Assembly (NCBI GenBank): GCA_015501075.1 | Contig: JADNYJ010000031.1 | Location: 1-64,000, forward strand | DNA from: Gymnopilus junonius | Lineage: Eukaryota; Basidiomycota; Agaricomycetes; Agaricales; Galerinaceae | Length of the DNA: 64,000 bases | Direction of reading: 5' to 3' | Shown here: positions 1-11,385 of the stretch, piece by piece | How the letters are laid out: each line of letters opens with the position of its first letter | Numbering within the stretch: the stretch's first letter is position 1 | Notes under the pieces: model-generated | Database searches by the model: none | Told to the model about the DNA's origin: nothing | The model's input: only the letters and a program-made list of their open reading frames with translations | Program-made: the position numbers and the translations under genes

Positions 1-2069
1 TCTGATGTGTTTGTCGAAGCAGTGAGGTCCTGTTGTCATCCTGAGCAATGAAAGGGGAGAAAAATGGTTTTTCAATGTCGTAATGGAAAAGCCGGCCAGT
101 ATAGGCATAATGTTTTGCCTAATAACTGTGAGTTATGATGGTATTGACACTCTGTTGTTGTACTTACTTTTGGAGACCAGTGGATAGGCTTCTTGTGTGG
201 CATGACAGCACGAGTCACTGTTTCAGGGAGTAGATGTTACGATGTTAAGAGTTGTTATGACGTTAAGAGTTGTTATTGGACCTTCGAGTTTGAGATCTCT
301 TAGAAGTATTGGATTTGTCGTGAGCCTGTATTTGAATGAAATGGGTTTATTAGATTGCTAGCCCTTGACAATAAAGTTGCCATAGTAGAGACCCATAGCA
401 GAGGACCCTGTTTGAAAATACCAGTGAATGGAGCTCAGCTATTGTGCGTGCCGGTTTTCAAAGCTCAAGAAAAGGGATTGCAATGTATTAAATTTCGAGC
501 TGCTCCACAATATAATTGCCACAATAATTGAGTCAATAGAAATCAGAATTTGGCGAATGAAGTAGAATGGAGGTTAGTTATTATACCTGCATGTTTGAAG
601 CGAACTAGGTACATTCCAAAATCCTCAATAAGTATATACCCGCTGATGAGACTGTTACATGGTTATGTGTGAAAACAGGCCATCCCCATTATTTTCGACC
701 ATCTCTATAAATTAATATAGGTTGTTGATAGCCTTCCCGAGCTTAAACATCCCGAATATACTCGAGAAAACCACATTTAAACATTAAAAGCTTAATATCA
801 AAAGATATAATGATTATGATCACCTAGTAATCATTAATCATTTATTATAAGATACACAAGCGAATTACTACAGTCCTTACACACTAGTAGGGGCCTCAAG
901 TTTATTTAAAATAACTACCAAGGGAGCGCGGAAACACGCACAGACAATGGGAACGACCTTTGACCTGATATAGACATGCGGAGCGATAGCCCAAACAAGT
1001 CAATTACCCTGAAGCTGGTGTAATCTATTTTTATCATCCGGAGGAATGTAACCGGAAAAGGAATAATCCACGATGATCGACGTCGGAGCGGGTGCTATTT
1101 TTGGTAATATGAAGATGCGACGCAAGGATGCTCGTCCCCTCGCGTTCCCTCATAGAACTAATAAATATACACCTATCCTAGACACATTAGCAAGCCCCTG
1201 AGGACGTAGACAAAATCCTCTGCGAGGTAGACAAATATTAAAGATGCTATAATGAACCGGCCGTTGCATGATCGCAACAGCAGGAATATTAATCCGATAA
1301 AATGCCTTATATGGCAATGAGATAAATATTCGGCACTTAATGAATATGCCCAACCAATGGCATAATTCCCCTCACTCCGAATCGGACTAATGACGAGATA
1401 ATTAATTACACAGCGCTTATCAAATTAGCTTAGTAAGATGCCCAGTAAAATAGTATAAAAACCCAGTAGAATTAGTGTAGAAAAGCAAGCAGACAGCACC
1501 CCTCGAGTCGTAGCAATACAATCGAGCGTCTGGCTTCTAAACTAGATAATAGAAAGACAATTGATTGATATAAAAGCGAGATAAGCTTCAGACAAACTTA
1601 GAATTGAGCTCAAATAAGAGATAGATTAAGCAAAGGCTTATTATTCAAGTCAGGACCTAGTTGAGTAGTTGGGAGTAGACAGAGCGTCACTCAGCTACAA
1701 AAGTACGAAGTCTTTTAGTTCAAAAGCATAGCCAGAGCCTAGTTTATCTCAAGAAGAGATCAGTCAAGTTTAGAGAAAGTTTCCAAGCCAGAAGTCAATT
1801 AAAGCGATCCATTATCCAAAGAACCCCTACAACCCATTGTAAAACCCCATAAAAGCGAACCTAATTAAAAGACATTGATACTTACACTCCCCAGAACTTA
1901 CACAAGTCAAGGGATATTTGTTGGGTTCAATAAAAGCGATCTATTTCTTTTTCATACCTACAAACTACCTAAACTTATCACCGCATGGGCATCACATCGA
2001 CTCCCTGGACAATAATCAACAACTTTCAATAAATTCTTTGACCTAAAAGGACCCCGCAAGCGATTCGCC
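1..2069. other. AT-rich intergenic stretch
   Basis: No reading frame here gives a recognisable protein and no tRNA A/B boxes were seen. The sequence is AT-rich and rich in short repeats of simple composition. The last 500 bases carry four copies of a short motif (listed separately) and probably act as the upstream region of the gene that starts at 2070. Confidence 0.5.
1573..1939 (+). repeat. Four direct copies of AAAGCGA upstream of the first gene
   Basis: The heptamer AAAGCGA occurs at 1573-1579, 1801-1807, 1852-1858 and 1933-1939, three of the four times preceded by TAA or ATA. All copies have the same orientation and lie 130-500 bases upstream of the first ATG at 2070. They could be binding sites for a transcription factor or chance repeats in AT-rich DNA. 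No family of factor is recognised. Confidence 0.3.
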
Positions 2070-5000
2070 ATGTTTAACTTTCTCGACTTCAATATGCAAT
2101 CTCAACCCAACACAGACATTCCAATGGATGAATTTGACACAGTGCGTATTCATCATTTGTCTAGTTATTTGAACCGGCCCGGCGCCATGCAACAAAGCTC
2201 CAAATGTATACCTGCGACTACCCATCCTTTAGAGCCGTTTCAAGGCGCCATTCCCTTTGTCATGGATCCAAGGCCATCGGGACCCTCCAGCACCGGAATA
2301 AGCCAGGCTATCACAGGCGCGTTTCCACTTGGAGAGCCTATGGAAACTGCCAGGGCCGTCAATGAAAGTACGGCCACCAACCCAAACCAGTCTATGCTAG
2401 ATCAGGAGGCGTTCATCGCATCACGAAGCGAGCAACAACAGGTGTTACAGCATCTGAATGACATGAACCTCGATGTAACCCTGAGTCAACTAGACCCTCT
2501 CCTGGATATCGAAACTGTTTCGCAAAATTCCAATATGCACCCGCCGCTTCCACAACAGCAACTGGATGACAGCCCTCATGAAAACACCGAGCCACAAGGG
2601 CTACCTGACCAGGAAGCTCAGCTACCTAAGCCGTTTGGATTCACGTTTAAACCAAAAGTGATGAAGCAAGTGATATCAATCCGAAGGCGGCTCAGACCTG
2701 ACAAGGAAGTTCCAGTGGACACGCTAACCAAGCGGCACCACAACAAATCTATGATTGATCTACAAGACATGGAATACGTAAGTCGACCATTCTTGTTGGA
2801 TTAACGAAGCTCACCTCTGTGATAGGCCAAAACACGAGTCATCGAGCAAAGTGATTTTACCATGAGACAGATGCTGGAGATGAAGGACAAACAAATTGAG
2901 CAGATGAAGGAGCAAGTGAGTAGTTAAACTATTGCTCAATGACTATACCAGACTTACCATATGACAGATGAACAAACATCAGGACAAGGTCAATGCGGTC
3001 TTGGAGCGATTATTAGCCTTGGAGGCGACAAACCAAGATCATGCCGCTAAGTTGAAAATGACAGAAGTACAGCTCGATAGGGAACGCAAGGAATGCAAGG
3101 AGATAGAGGAGAAGCGAATTCACGAACATCGGGTAAACGAGGAAAATGTCAACAGGTTGAAAGCGACAGAAGCACAGCTCGAGAGGGAACATCTGGAACG
3201 CCAAGGATTACAAGAGAAGCGAAATCGCGAATACCAGGAGAAGCTGAACGTGTTAGAAGGGCAACAGAGACAGCTTGAAGAACCTGCACGCGCTGCTGTA
3301 AATGGACCACCAGGTATTTGAGAATTCATATTCCAAGATATTTAAGACTCAAACTCTCACGTTGACCAATCTAGAACTGCCATCTCCCATTCCTACTACA
3401 GAGGGTGTCATCCCATCAAGCGGCGGACATTATCCTCAGGTATTCAGCCATGATCAGCAGAAAGGGGGCGACGTAGAGATGAACGATCATCCACAAGACG
3501 GCCTTCTGCTCCTGTTATAGAGCACACCACCGCGGTACTACAAGCTGTATCTACCGCCACCCCGTTGATTGACCGACAAAACACTACGAGTGTGGAGATG
3601 AGCAATAACCCACAGGGCCTTCCTAGAGATAACGGCCTGCCTTCCACTCCTAGCACCGAAGATATCACAGCGGCACCGCAACCCCTTCTAGCATCTGACC
3701 AGCGTCAGCAGGTCGACGACGATGTAGTGATGGACGATAGTCCGCGTGGCCTTCTTAAAGGCAAAGCCAAGGTTTGCACTCCTGTTGCCGACGAAAGCTC
3801 AGGGGAAGACTTCGACAGTGTCGTATCCAACGACTCCGACGATGAGGTGAGGCTTGCCACTCCTAACCCCATAACCATACTGACGCTTTGAAAGAACGAC
3901 AAAGGGTCTTCTCGTGTCCCACCACCATATCATTTCAAACGTCCACGGGGTGGGGCTGGCCCTCGGCTGAAAGTAGTATATGACGACAATAAGCAGCCTG
4001 CCACCCAGTCTACCCTCAACGGTCTCGGAGGACAGATTCCTAGCGGGAATGTCGACATTGCGCAAGTTGAGGCGATTACGAAGACGGTACTTTCTGTCTT
4101 AGCGAACACAGGTGCGTTGCCAAGCACACCAGCCAAACGACGGAGACACGCTTCGGCACTTGTGAAGCAACCAGCTTCAAAAACATGTAATGCTCAATCT
4201 AAGATAATTGGAGTAAGTTCAGGGGCTTATTCGAAACTTAACGTGGGCTAACGCACCATAAACATTCATTTAGAAAGCGGTTCGGCTCCACATGAATCCA
4301 CTTATTGGAATCAAGAAGGATAAGATGATCCGAGGTGTCGAATCGCCGCTTCTCAGTGTCGTCGAAAAATACGCAATTGACGACAATCCGGTCATTCATC
4401 CAAGCCTGGCTCCAATGAGTTTCTGCTTTGAAGTCAAGTACAGCCATCCGTGGAACGAGGAGTTGGCCAACCAGTTCATGCAGTCCTTCTTGTTGATGCA
4501 TAACATTCGGCCTGAGGACAGACTAATCGCTTACTCCACTGTTAAACAACGTTTCACGACCCTCAAGGCACTGGTGAAGGAAGCGAAACCGAAAGAGGGA
4601 GAAGACGAGGTGCAAACTCGCGAACGGGTGGAAAAGAAGGATGCAAGCAAGAACAAGACGACGCGCCGAGACACACGATGCTGTGGGGTGGGTTTACTTT
4701 TTGATCTTCTACATTTCAGAGGACTTATGCAATCGTAGTTGGCGAATGATCGAGTCGATACTGCCAAGGACAATCGGAAGGGGGGAAAGGACCCTGCTTG
4801 GGAGTCCTTGTACCAAGTGGCTAGCATGCTGACCCCGGAGGGGATGTCTTCTGACGAGAGTGGACTTGAAGAACGCAAATACACAATCAGGATCTGACAA
4901 TGGCGCAGTGCTGCATTGATTCCATACCTGGAAATTATCGACCGCGATACGAACAAGAAGAATGGGCTTGGCAACCCTATACCAGGGAATCCAGCTAGGC

Positions 5001-5164
5001 AGCGTATGAGGATGGGGGGGCTCATTAGCCGTTCGAGGGTGATCCCAGGATTGCCTGCGAACTTCTATGATGCTACTTGGTACGCTGGCCTGAGCGACAG
5101 CACTAAAGTCGATCTTCGAGTGAAACCCGCAATAACTTTACCAACCATCATGACAGACAATTAG
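2070..5164 (+). pseudogene. Uncharacterised Agaricomycete-type protein gene, probably decaying
   Basis: No Pfam family is recognised, but the C-terminal part (WYAGLS, LPANFYD, the SSDES patch) follows a family I know from mushroom genomes near mobile elements. Exons that join in phase are 2070-2777, 2826-2915, 2968-3313, 3375 to about 3505, then (other frame) to 3846, 3895-4212, 4274-4687 and 4739-5164. The N-terminal exon is Gln/Pro-rich and disordered. Exons 2-3 form a charged coiled coil (about 140 residues), followed by an acidic repeat region and the conserved C-terminal domain. Two lesions stand out. There is a frame change near 3500, where the frame ending in TAG at 3518-3520 gives way to another open frame. 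There is also an in-frame TGA at 4895-4897 inside the conserved domain, readable as a CGA-to-TGA change. Either could instead be a missed intron. All other junctions have good GT/AG sites. Confidence 0.55.
3450..3770 (+). repeat. Three degenerate 40-residue coding repeats
   Basis: Within the gene above, three segments starting near 3452, 3571 and 3697 share the pattern D-x-Q, then an acidic stretch with V-x-M, then P-x-G-L and a later T-P or A-P. The spacing is about 120 and 126 bases. The first copy breaks frame just after its G-L-L, so the frameshift near 3500 lies inside the repeat and may come from repeat-length change. Confidence 0.5.
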
Positions 5165-5410
5165 ATAGTGACGTAGGCAGAAAAAATGTATATACCTAGA
5201 GAAAATTCGAATTGTTGATCGACCATGATAGTAACAGCAAGGAGTAAAGGGCCAAGGCCAGATACTATGGACTGAGGCAGAGTATCCTGGACACCAAAGA
5301 CGCCGTGAAGAAGGCCGTGTTTGAGTAGAAGCACCTACCAACCGTCATTAAAGACAATTAGAGGGTGACAATAGGCTGAGGAAAGAGTACATACCTAGCA
5401 GTCAATTGAA
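5141..5410 (+). repeat. Imperfect tandem duplication of the 3' end of the first gene
   Basis: The sequence at about 5141-5205 (CCAACCATCATGACAGACAA, then TTAG and a TATACCTAG tract) recurs in diverged form at about 5338-5400 (CCAACCGTCATTAAAGACAA, TTAG, TACATACCTAG). The two copies are about 197 bases apart. The copied segment includes the stop codon region of the first gene, so the duplication happened after the gene was in place. Confidence 0.6.
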
Positions 5411-5826
5411 GAGCGTGTTGCAACCACAATGGCAATGACACGAATTGAACGGCAGAGACCGTCTGAGGCAGCGTGTCCTGGGCACCCAGGACACTCTGAG
5501 AAAAGTCGTGCTTGAGTTGAAGGGCTGAAGATGTGGCAGAGTGTCCTGGACACCCAGGACACTCTAGAAGAGATTGAGGGAGACGCTGAAAGCGGTTATC
5601 ATCGTTGAGCGCACGATTGTTTGGTTAGGGGCTCCAAGCCAAATGAACGCATTGTTTATTGTTTGGTTAGGGGCTCCAAGCCGAATGAACGCGTTGTTTA
5701 TTGTTTTCTCTCAAACTCCTACCTCCATTGTCAAAGTGTGTTCTGGGTGTCCAGAACACGCTATCTCAGTTGAACTTATCTACCCTCTTTAAACTTTTGG
5801 TTGTGATCTGGGTGTCCAGATCACGC
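5271..5826. repeat. Cluster of short covarying palindromes
   Basis: At least four near-perfect hairpin-forming repeats share the core CTGG-GACACC-CAG or its complement. They lie at about 5473-5494 (GTGTCCTGG/CCAGGACAC), 5538-5565 (AGAGTGTCCTG/CAGGACACTCT), 5738-5759 (GTGTTCTGG/CCAGAACAC) and 5803-5824 (GTGATCTGG/CCAGATCAC). A degenerate copy is at about 5280-5300. The last two are in reverse orientation to the first ones. Substitutions in one arm are matched in the other arm, so pairing is kept while sequence changes. Confidence 0.7.
5619..5702 (+). repeat. 42-base tandem duplication
   Basis: A 42-base unit beginning GTTTGGTTAGGGGCTCCAAG is repeated twice head to tail (5619-5660 and 5661-5702) with only about two differences. 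It sits between the two pairs of palindromes. Confidence 0.75.
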
Positions 5827-5979
5827 TACTTAACTTCAACTCATTAACGTTCCTTAGGCAGCGATTTGTCCCTCAGTTCGCGACTTGCCCAGCGGCGCTC
5901 GATTGCATCAAGCTTGAAGATGGCCTAACGTCAACTTTGTGAGTACTTTTTGAAATAGGCCCCCATACCAAACCTGATC

Positions 5980-8690
5980 TTGAATATTGAAGACCATATG
6001 CCTCAACAAACCCCACCTCTAGACCATTCTCAAGGCAGGGCCTTCATCAGTGATGGTGATATCTATTACTCGCCCAACTGTTCACGCTCCGTCACTGTCC
6101 CAAACCGGAATCCCTCGTATCCATTTGCTGTTGGAGCCACGTCTCTCAGGCGGCATCAAACTCCTGAATGGTGGACCAATGCGTTTGGATTCCTGAGCTT
6201 TACCCCCAGTGTCCCCTCATTCGAAGGATATGCGTTTGGCCATCTCCGTGACTACCTTAACAATATCGATGAAGTTGACGCACCTTGGGGCACGGGGTAC
6301 CAGCTCCAACAATCAAAGTCCTCAGCATGGTGCTATCTGGAAGACGTCTTAATTGTTATCCTCCACATCTTGAGGGAAAAATTCTTTCTTCGGCTCAAAC
6401 CATATTTCCTCCCCCCTCCCCCCTCTCTCCTCGGTTTCGACCAAGTGTTTTTTAGTGCTCATGGTGCACGCTATCGAATTGGCCGCGCACGCGATTGGTT
6501 CATTGTGTGGATCGGCCTACTATCGTTCTATATTGCCTGCATTGAAGGAGAACCCGATCCCCTACAGGTCCCAGACTGGTTCAATTTCCTTGCTTCTGAA
6601 AAGGAGGTAGATCAGTTGTGGCTCAGCGGACTTTACGATGTCATAATGAGCGCATTTTGGAGACAGACCCGTCGCACAGGGTCCTTCGTCGATCTCACCA
6701 ACAAAGGTGGCGAAGGTGCTGACCTAGTGAAATGGCTATGTGTTTGGAACGTACCTGTGTGGTACTGCTGGTTGGAAGTCGAGCAAGGCCAGACTTGGCG
6801 CCGCACTTTCGCATATATCCAACCCCCTCCAGAGCACCTTTAGAATGTGATGACCTTAATTTACAGGTCCCCATCTCCACCATCAACGCCCCCTACCACC
6901 TTAGAGCAACAACCGCTGTCTTCACCCAACCTTCCTCACCACTCTGAGTCCAGTATTCTTCCAGAATTGGAGTTTGAGAAGGCCCGGGAAGCGTATATTG
7001 CCTCCAAGCCATGGGAACCCTTTTTCGCTGCTCAAAAAATCATTAATGATCGAATGCTTGCAAATGAGACGCCGCAGGATAGGGAAGCGCGTCTGAGTCG
7101 AGAAAGGAAAAACCCTACCGTTTCTGCAGAAGTTTTTGTTTGGGATTGGAGCATCGAAGAGGACATGTGCCTTGTACGCACTAGAGTGCACAAAAAGGAA
7201 TGCGAAGACAATCTTGCTTTTTATAGGGGGTCCCAAGCCCACTATGACTCTTTCCAGAATGAATGGGACCTCTGTGAATACTTTGCGACTCCTGGAGACC
7301 CAGATTGCATCAGCGACGATGATGATGACGGCGACGACAACTTTGGCCCTGACTTCGGAAACTATTCGTCTACCTCCCATTCTTGTGACGACTCTCCCGA
7401 TTCTCAGCAGAAAAAAGCTGAGGAATTTGTTGCTCGACGTGTCGAAGTGCATGCAGGTGTCATTCCATTACCTGCGCCTCTGTTGAGCGACGACGAAAAT
7501 GGACTGAACCTTATTCCTTCCCAAGTGGTGGACATTGTCGCATATCTTTCCACTCACTATGGCTACCGACCCCCCATAGCCATTCCTCCAAACCCCTCTA
7601 CGCCCAACAAGGCAAGGTGGAATGATCTTGTCAAGACTGTAGGGCTTCGTGCCAAGGATTCTAACCCTCCACCGGTAGACTTTGGCCTGTCGTGTTTTGA
7701 CTTTCTTCAGGGTCTCCAAACGACCAATGGTCCACCGCCTGTTATATATGACCTCAAACATCAGTGTCCCATTGCTCTCAACATTGCAGCTCTGAGGCTT
7801 CTCTTCCAGAAGGTTGGCGACCTTTTCCTTCTTCAGGGAAGCTGCCTTGCACTTGATCCTCAGGCTCCATGGACGATTGCTTTGACAACTGCTACAGACG
7901 CGGTTAAGGTGTTCCGCCTTGTGGTCAGTCCTGGAAAACATTCTTCAATGTCACTCACCCGCTGCCTCTTGGAAATGGGCATGACATTCTTTACATTACT
8001 ACTGCTTCAACATCAACCTTCCATCAGACTCCAAGCACACTGAAATCTTGTGCCCATCCATGCTTCGGGGTATATTTTCAACAAGAGCGACTATGATGTC
8101 TATATACAGCACCGCCACTGACTCCTGTCATCTTCGCATGGGTGAGCTGCACTGCTTACTGGTGGTCTCCTTAGCCGCCTTGCGAAGGAACACATTGGTA
8201 TTGATTCTGCCTGCTTTGGCCCATCATCTGCAGTCACTGAACATCACCTTGGTTGCCACTTCATGGCTGATGATGGGACAGTCTATTGGGATGATATGCT
8301 TACCAAGGAAGAGATGGATGTCATTTGTGGGTTTCATATGTGCTATACAGGTTTGTTATTCCTATTCTGATAATTTAATTGATTCCCACATGACCTTCAG
8401 GAAGTGCCCCTAACCAAGTAGTTCACAAGTCTTGGTGGCCAAAGCCTGCTCAATGGAAAAATCAGAAAGCAAATGGCTACAATTTTGGACACTGGACAGA
8501 ATGGGACGAAGTTTGGTATCAAAGCCGTCTGTCTGAGATTGAAAAAGGTAATGCTCAGCCTGAGACCCCAGAGTTCTGGCGAAACAGTCTTAGAGGTGCA
8601 TCCTCCTGGCGAAAAGCAACCACTCGTCTCAATGTGGACTCGGCTGCTCTTTTCACATCGACATAATTGTATATATCTCCGGGTCTGTAT
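5980..8690 (+). pseudogene. Uncharacterised Agaricomycete-specific protein, frame-broken
   Basis: The translated pieces resemble a large unnamed family common in mushroom genomes. The first piece (5980-6840) has the RDWF, PDWFNFL and WNVPVWY motifs. The second (6844-8040) has an acidic DDDDDGDD linker and an NEWDLC motif. The last segments (about 8060-8690) contain YIFNKSDYDVYIQHR and SWWPKPAQW-type motifs. No catalytic motif is seen. The first two pieces are in the same frame, separated by an in-frame TAG at 6841-6843. After about 7940 the family-like motifs change frame at least twice. One intron-like segment (about 8351-8399) lies between FHMCYT and the Pro/Trp-rich tail. Some breaks may be unrecognised introns, but the in-frame TAG has no good splice sites around it. 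Confidence 0.5.
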
Positions 8691-8699
8691 GTTTTCTTG

Positions 8700-9131
8700 T
8701 TAACCCGCTGCTGATGTGCACCCATACCCGCTTATCGCTCCCATCAGTGAGGACCTCAGTGCGTGATTTATTGTTGCTTCCTGTCAATCCTTCGTTTTTG
8801 TTCAATTATTTGCTTTATAAAATCTTTCTGAAAATAGATCATTTTCAATGTTTGATAAATCTTTCGTAAAATCTAAGATATATTAAGAAATTTTTCACTC
8901 AAAAAAATTCTTTAATTGTTGCACGAGACAATAGAAAAAAAACCGAACATGTCAGTCAATTCCGTACAGAGTTAAAATCGTACTTAAATGTGAAGTTTGT
9001 TAGTTGCTAAAATTTGAACACAAATGTTTCCTCTTTCAGGTATTTGTTGACGTCAACAATAAAGGGTTTTAGATATGTTTTATGATTGGGCAACATGGTC
9101 GAAAAAACGCAAACATGTTTAATTTATTTTA
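8700..9131. other. AT-rich spacer beside the Gag fragment
   Basis: The stretch holds runs of A/T and no recognisable gene. It lies where the pol gene and the second LTR of the minus-strand retroelement should be. Neither an LTR-like TGTTG...CAACA segment nor reverse transcriptase motifs are present. Confidence 0.5.
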
Positions 9132-10994
9132 TTAATCATTTTTGGTCAACTTAAATAACCTATTGCCAGCAGTGTTAGTATGTGAAGTTTGAACACCTGC
9201 TAGCATGGTTCGTACCTCTTCCTCCTTTCCGGAGTCACTAGCCTCTTCTTCGTCATCATCACTTGGGCTGAGGCTATAATACAGGTTGTCATACGCTTCT
9301 TGTGCCTCAGATTGTTCTGGTGATGCCATTATTTTGTTGACACGCGCCTTTCTTTCCGCTTTGTATGCATGCTTACACTCCTGATCCCAGTGCTTTCCGC
9401 TTCCACAATGCCGGCATGGTCGAGCTCCTTTCTCTTCGGGAGTAAGACCCTTTTTTGTAACGTTGCTGTCGTCCTTAGGATATTTTGGGACTGCCATTCC
9501 GCTATAAGCGCCAACTAGATATGTCCGCGGAGTGTAGGAATTAGAGTCTCGAGTATAATTAGCACGGTAGTCACGAGTCCGATCTCGAGGAGTATAGTTA
9601 GAAGGATTTAATTTCATCAAGGTGTCCTCATGGTACCTAACAGCCCTTTGGAATTCCACAGTAGTGGCGTAAAGTTGCATAGTAAGGATCGTGTTCCAAT
9701 TGGGAGGAGCACCCTCCATTATTTCCATTATCAATTCGGAGTCTTCCATGGAGTATGCGTTGTTGAGTAGTTCATTCTTCCTAATGAAATATTCACTCGG
9801 AGTTTCTCTGGCGTACCCCGGTTCCCTATAATGGGCTCGAATCGCTTTGCCTTTTTGTTGATCAAGCCATTTCCTATTCATATAAAAATCCGTGATCACA
9901 TTGCGCAGTGTGTCCCAGTCCACCTCGGCACTTCTTCTAAATTTATCTGGCAGGGACCAATACCAAGTCTCTGCCGCTCCTTCAAATCTTCGAGGCACGA
10001 TTCGACCTAACTGTGTGAAAACCGTCTTCGATATTGACGCGATATCATTTACCTTTGTCAGCCATCTGACTAAAGTATCGGTGTTTCCATCCCATTTCGG
10101 TACAGATTCTGGTTTTAACTTAGTGTCGAAGTGAGATTCCTGGATGGAGGGTACATCATTCTGACGCTTGTAACTCAGTTTATTATGGTTCGGTATTTTA
10201 GGTGGTCTTCTCGAACCTTTATTTGGTCCTCCTCTTTCGTCATCGCTGCTCGGATCATCTCCTTCCAGTGGTCCCGGTGGTCTTCTAAATGAGCGTCTAA
10301 TTTGTTCTTCATCTCCGCCTCCTTTCTCGGAGTTCCGATCAGCGCTGAATGAATGTTCTGATGGCTCGGCTGAGTTCTCCGGAGAGAAACGATCTCCTAC
10401 ATTGATGAGGACGTCTCTCAATCTGCTAGTAGGCAGCTTATCATGGACGTGAGCGTTGATTCCTTCCTTAAGACAATTTATTCCTTCCTCGTTATGTGCA
10501 TACATAGAAGAGTGTCTCCGACTTGCAGGTGTCGAGGTAAGTGGTCGAGCTGTGTCCTCCATTCGCATGATTTCTGTTTCAGAATTTGGCCGAGTCACTA
10601 AGAAGCTTTTGTTAGGCTTGAATCCGCTTCCCATGCTCAAAAGAACCTCATTCCTCGGTCGCGCATCTTTAAAATTATATACTTGATCAAAAAGACTGAA
10701 GAATTGTTCTACTTCAGTTCGGAAGGCAGTTCCTAAAATCTCGAGCTCATTTTCCAGATACCAATGGCTGATATTCCTGTCGGATCCCCATCGAGGTAAC
10801 TCGGGTACGGCGTAACCCTCAATCAGAAGATATTTACCCAGTTCCTCTTGCACCTTGTTCGCGAGGCCTAAGATCTGCGAGTACACCTTCCTATCAATAG
10901 AATATGCCTCTCCTAAATTCGTTTTCACTGCCTTTACTTTAGTGAGCAAGTCATTCAGGATCTGATCTACCATCGGAAAATGGTCATTTGCCAT
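9132..10994 (-). CDS. gag: Retrotransposon Gag polyprotein (620 residues)
   Basis: Gag forms the capsid and binds RNA of LTR retrotransposons. The middle of the protein (about residues 290-470) matches a retrotransposon gag/capsid domain, with W-x-W-SLPDKFR and the YF-x-RK-x-ELL region. A CCHC zinc knuckle follows at residues 527-540 (C-x2-C-x4-H-x4-C). The C-terminus is acidic and ends in its own stop. The N-terminal half is helical, followed by a Ser/Arg/Asp-rich linker. The ATG at 10994 is internal to a longer open frame that reaches about 11175, so the true start is probably further upstream. No protease or pol frame follows. Confidence 0.8.
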   Translation of the reverse strand: MANDHFPMVDQILNDLLTKVKAVKTNLGEAYSIDRKVYSQILGLANKVQEELGKYLLIEGYAVPELPRWGSDRNISHWYLENELEILGTAFRTEVEQFFSLFDQVYNFKDARPRNEVLLSMGSGFKPNKSFLVTRPNSETEIMRMEDTARPLTSTPASRRHSSMYAHNEEGINCLKEGINAHVHDKLPTSRLRDVLINVGDRFSPENSAEPSEHSFSADRNSEKGGGDEEQIRRSFRRPPGPLEGDDPSSDDERGGPNKGSRRPPKIPNHNKLSYKRQNDVPSIQESHFDTKLKPESVPKWDGNTDTLVRWLTKVNDIASISKTVFTQLGRIVPRRFEGAAETWYWSLPDKFRRSAEVDWDTLRNVITDFYMNRKWLDQQKGKAIRAHYREPGYARETPSEYFIRKNELLNNAYSMEDSELIMEIMEGAPPNWNTILTMQLYATTVEFQRAVRYHEDTLMKLNPSNYTPRDRTRDYRANYTRDSNSYTPRTYLVGAYSGMAVPKYPKDDSNVTKKGLTPEEKGARPCRHCGSGKHWDQECKHAYKAERKARVNKIMASPEQSEAQEAYDNLYYSLSPSDDDEEEASDSGKEEEVRTMLAGVQTSHTNTAGNRLFKLTKND

Positions 10995-11385
10995 ATGCCT
11001 TGTGAAAACCTTAACCGGATCATAATCGATTTGTCGTCTAAGGTAAGCGCTAGCATACAGGAGAGCTTCTTTCCTTCGAGTGACTAATCTTTCATTACTC
11101 TGATAGTGGGTAAATGCCTGCGCATTCGGCCATAGCAGTACTGCATTCCTCGGCTCACCTAGTATGTCATCAGGGGAGATCGGAGTTCGGAAGTCGTTAA
11201 TTCTTCAATCTCATATTGTTCCATGCCGTTCTCGTCTTCGCCTGCCATCGAAGTTGAGTTAAGGTGCGGCAGTGGATCACGTTCAAGTTCTACAAAAGAA
11301 GACATTGTCAATAATCAGTCAGATAGTTATTACTCACCTTTATGAGTCCCAATTTAACTACTCGATTTCCCAATGTGTCCACCAA

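Noticed and set aside
5271..5826. CRISPR-like array
   Set aside because: The repeats are palindromic, irregularly spaced, in both orientations, and the genome is eukaryotic.
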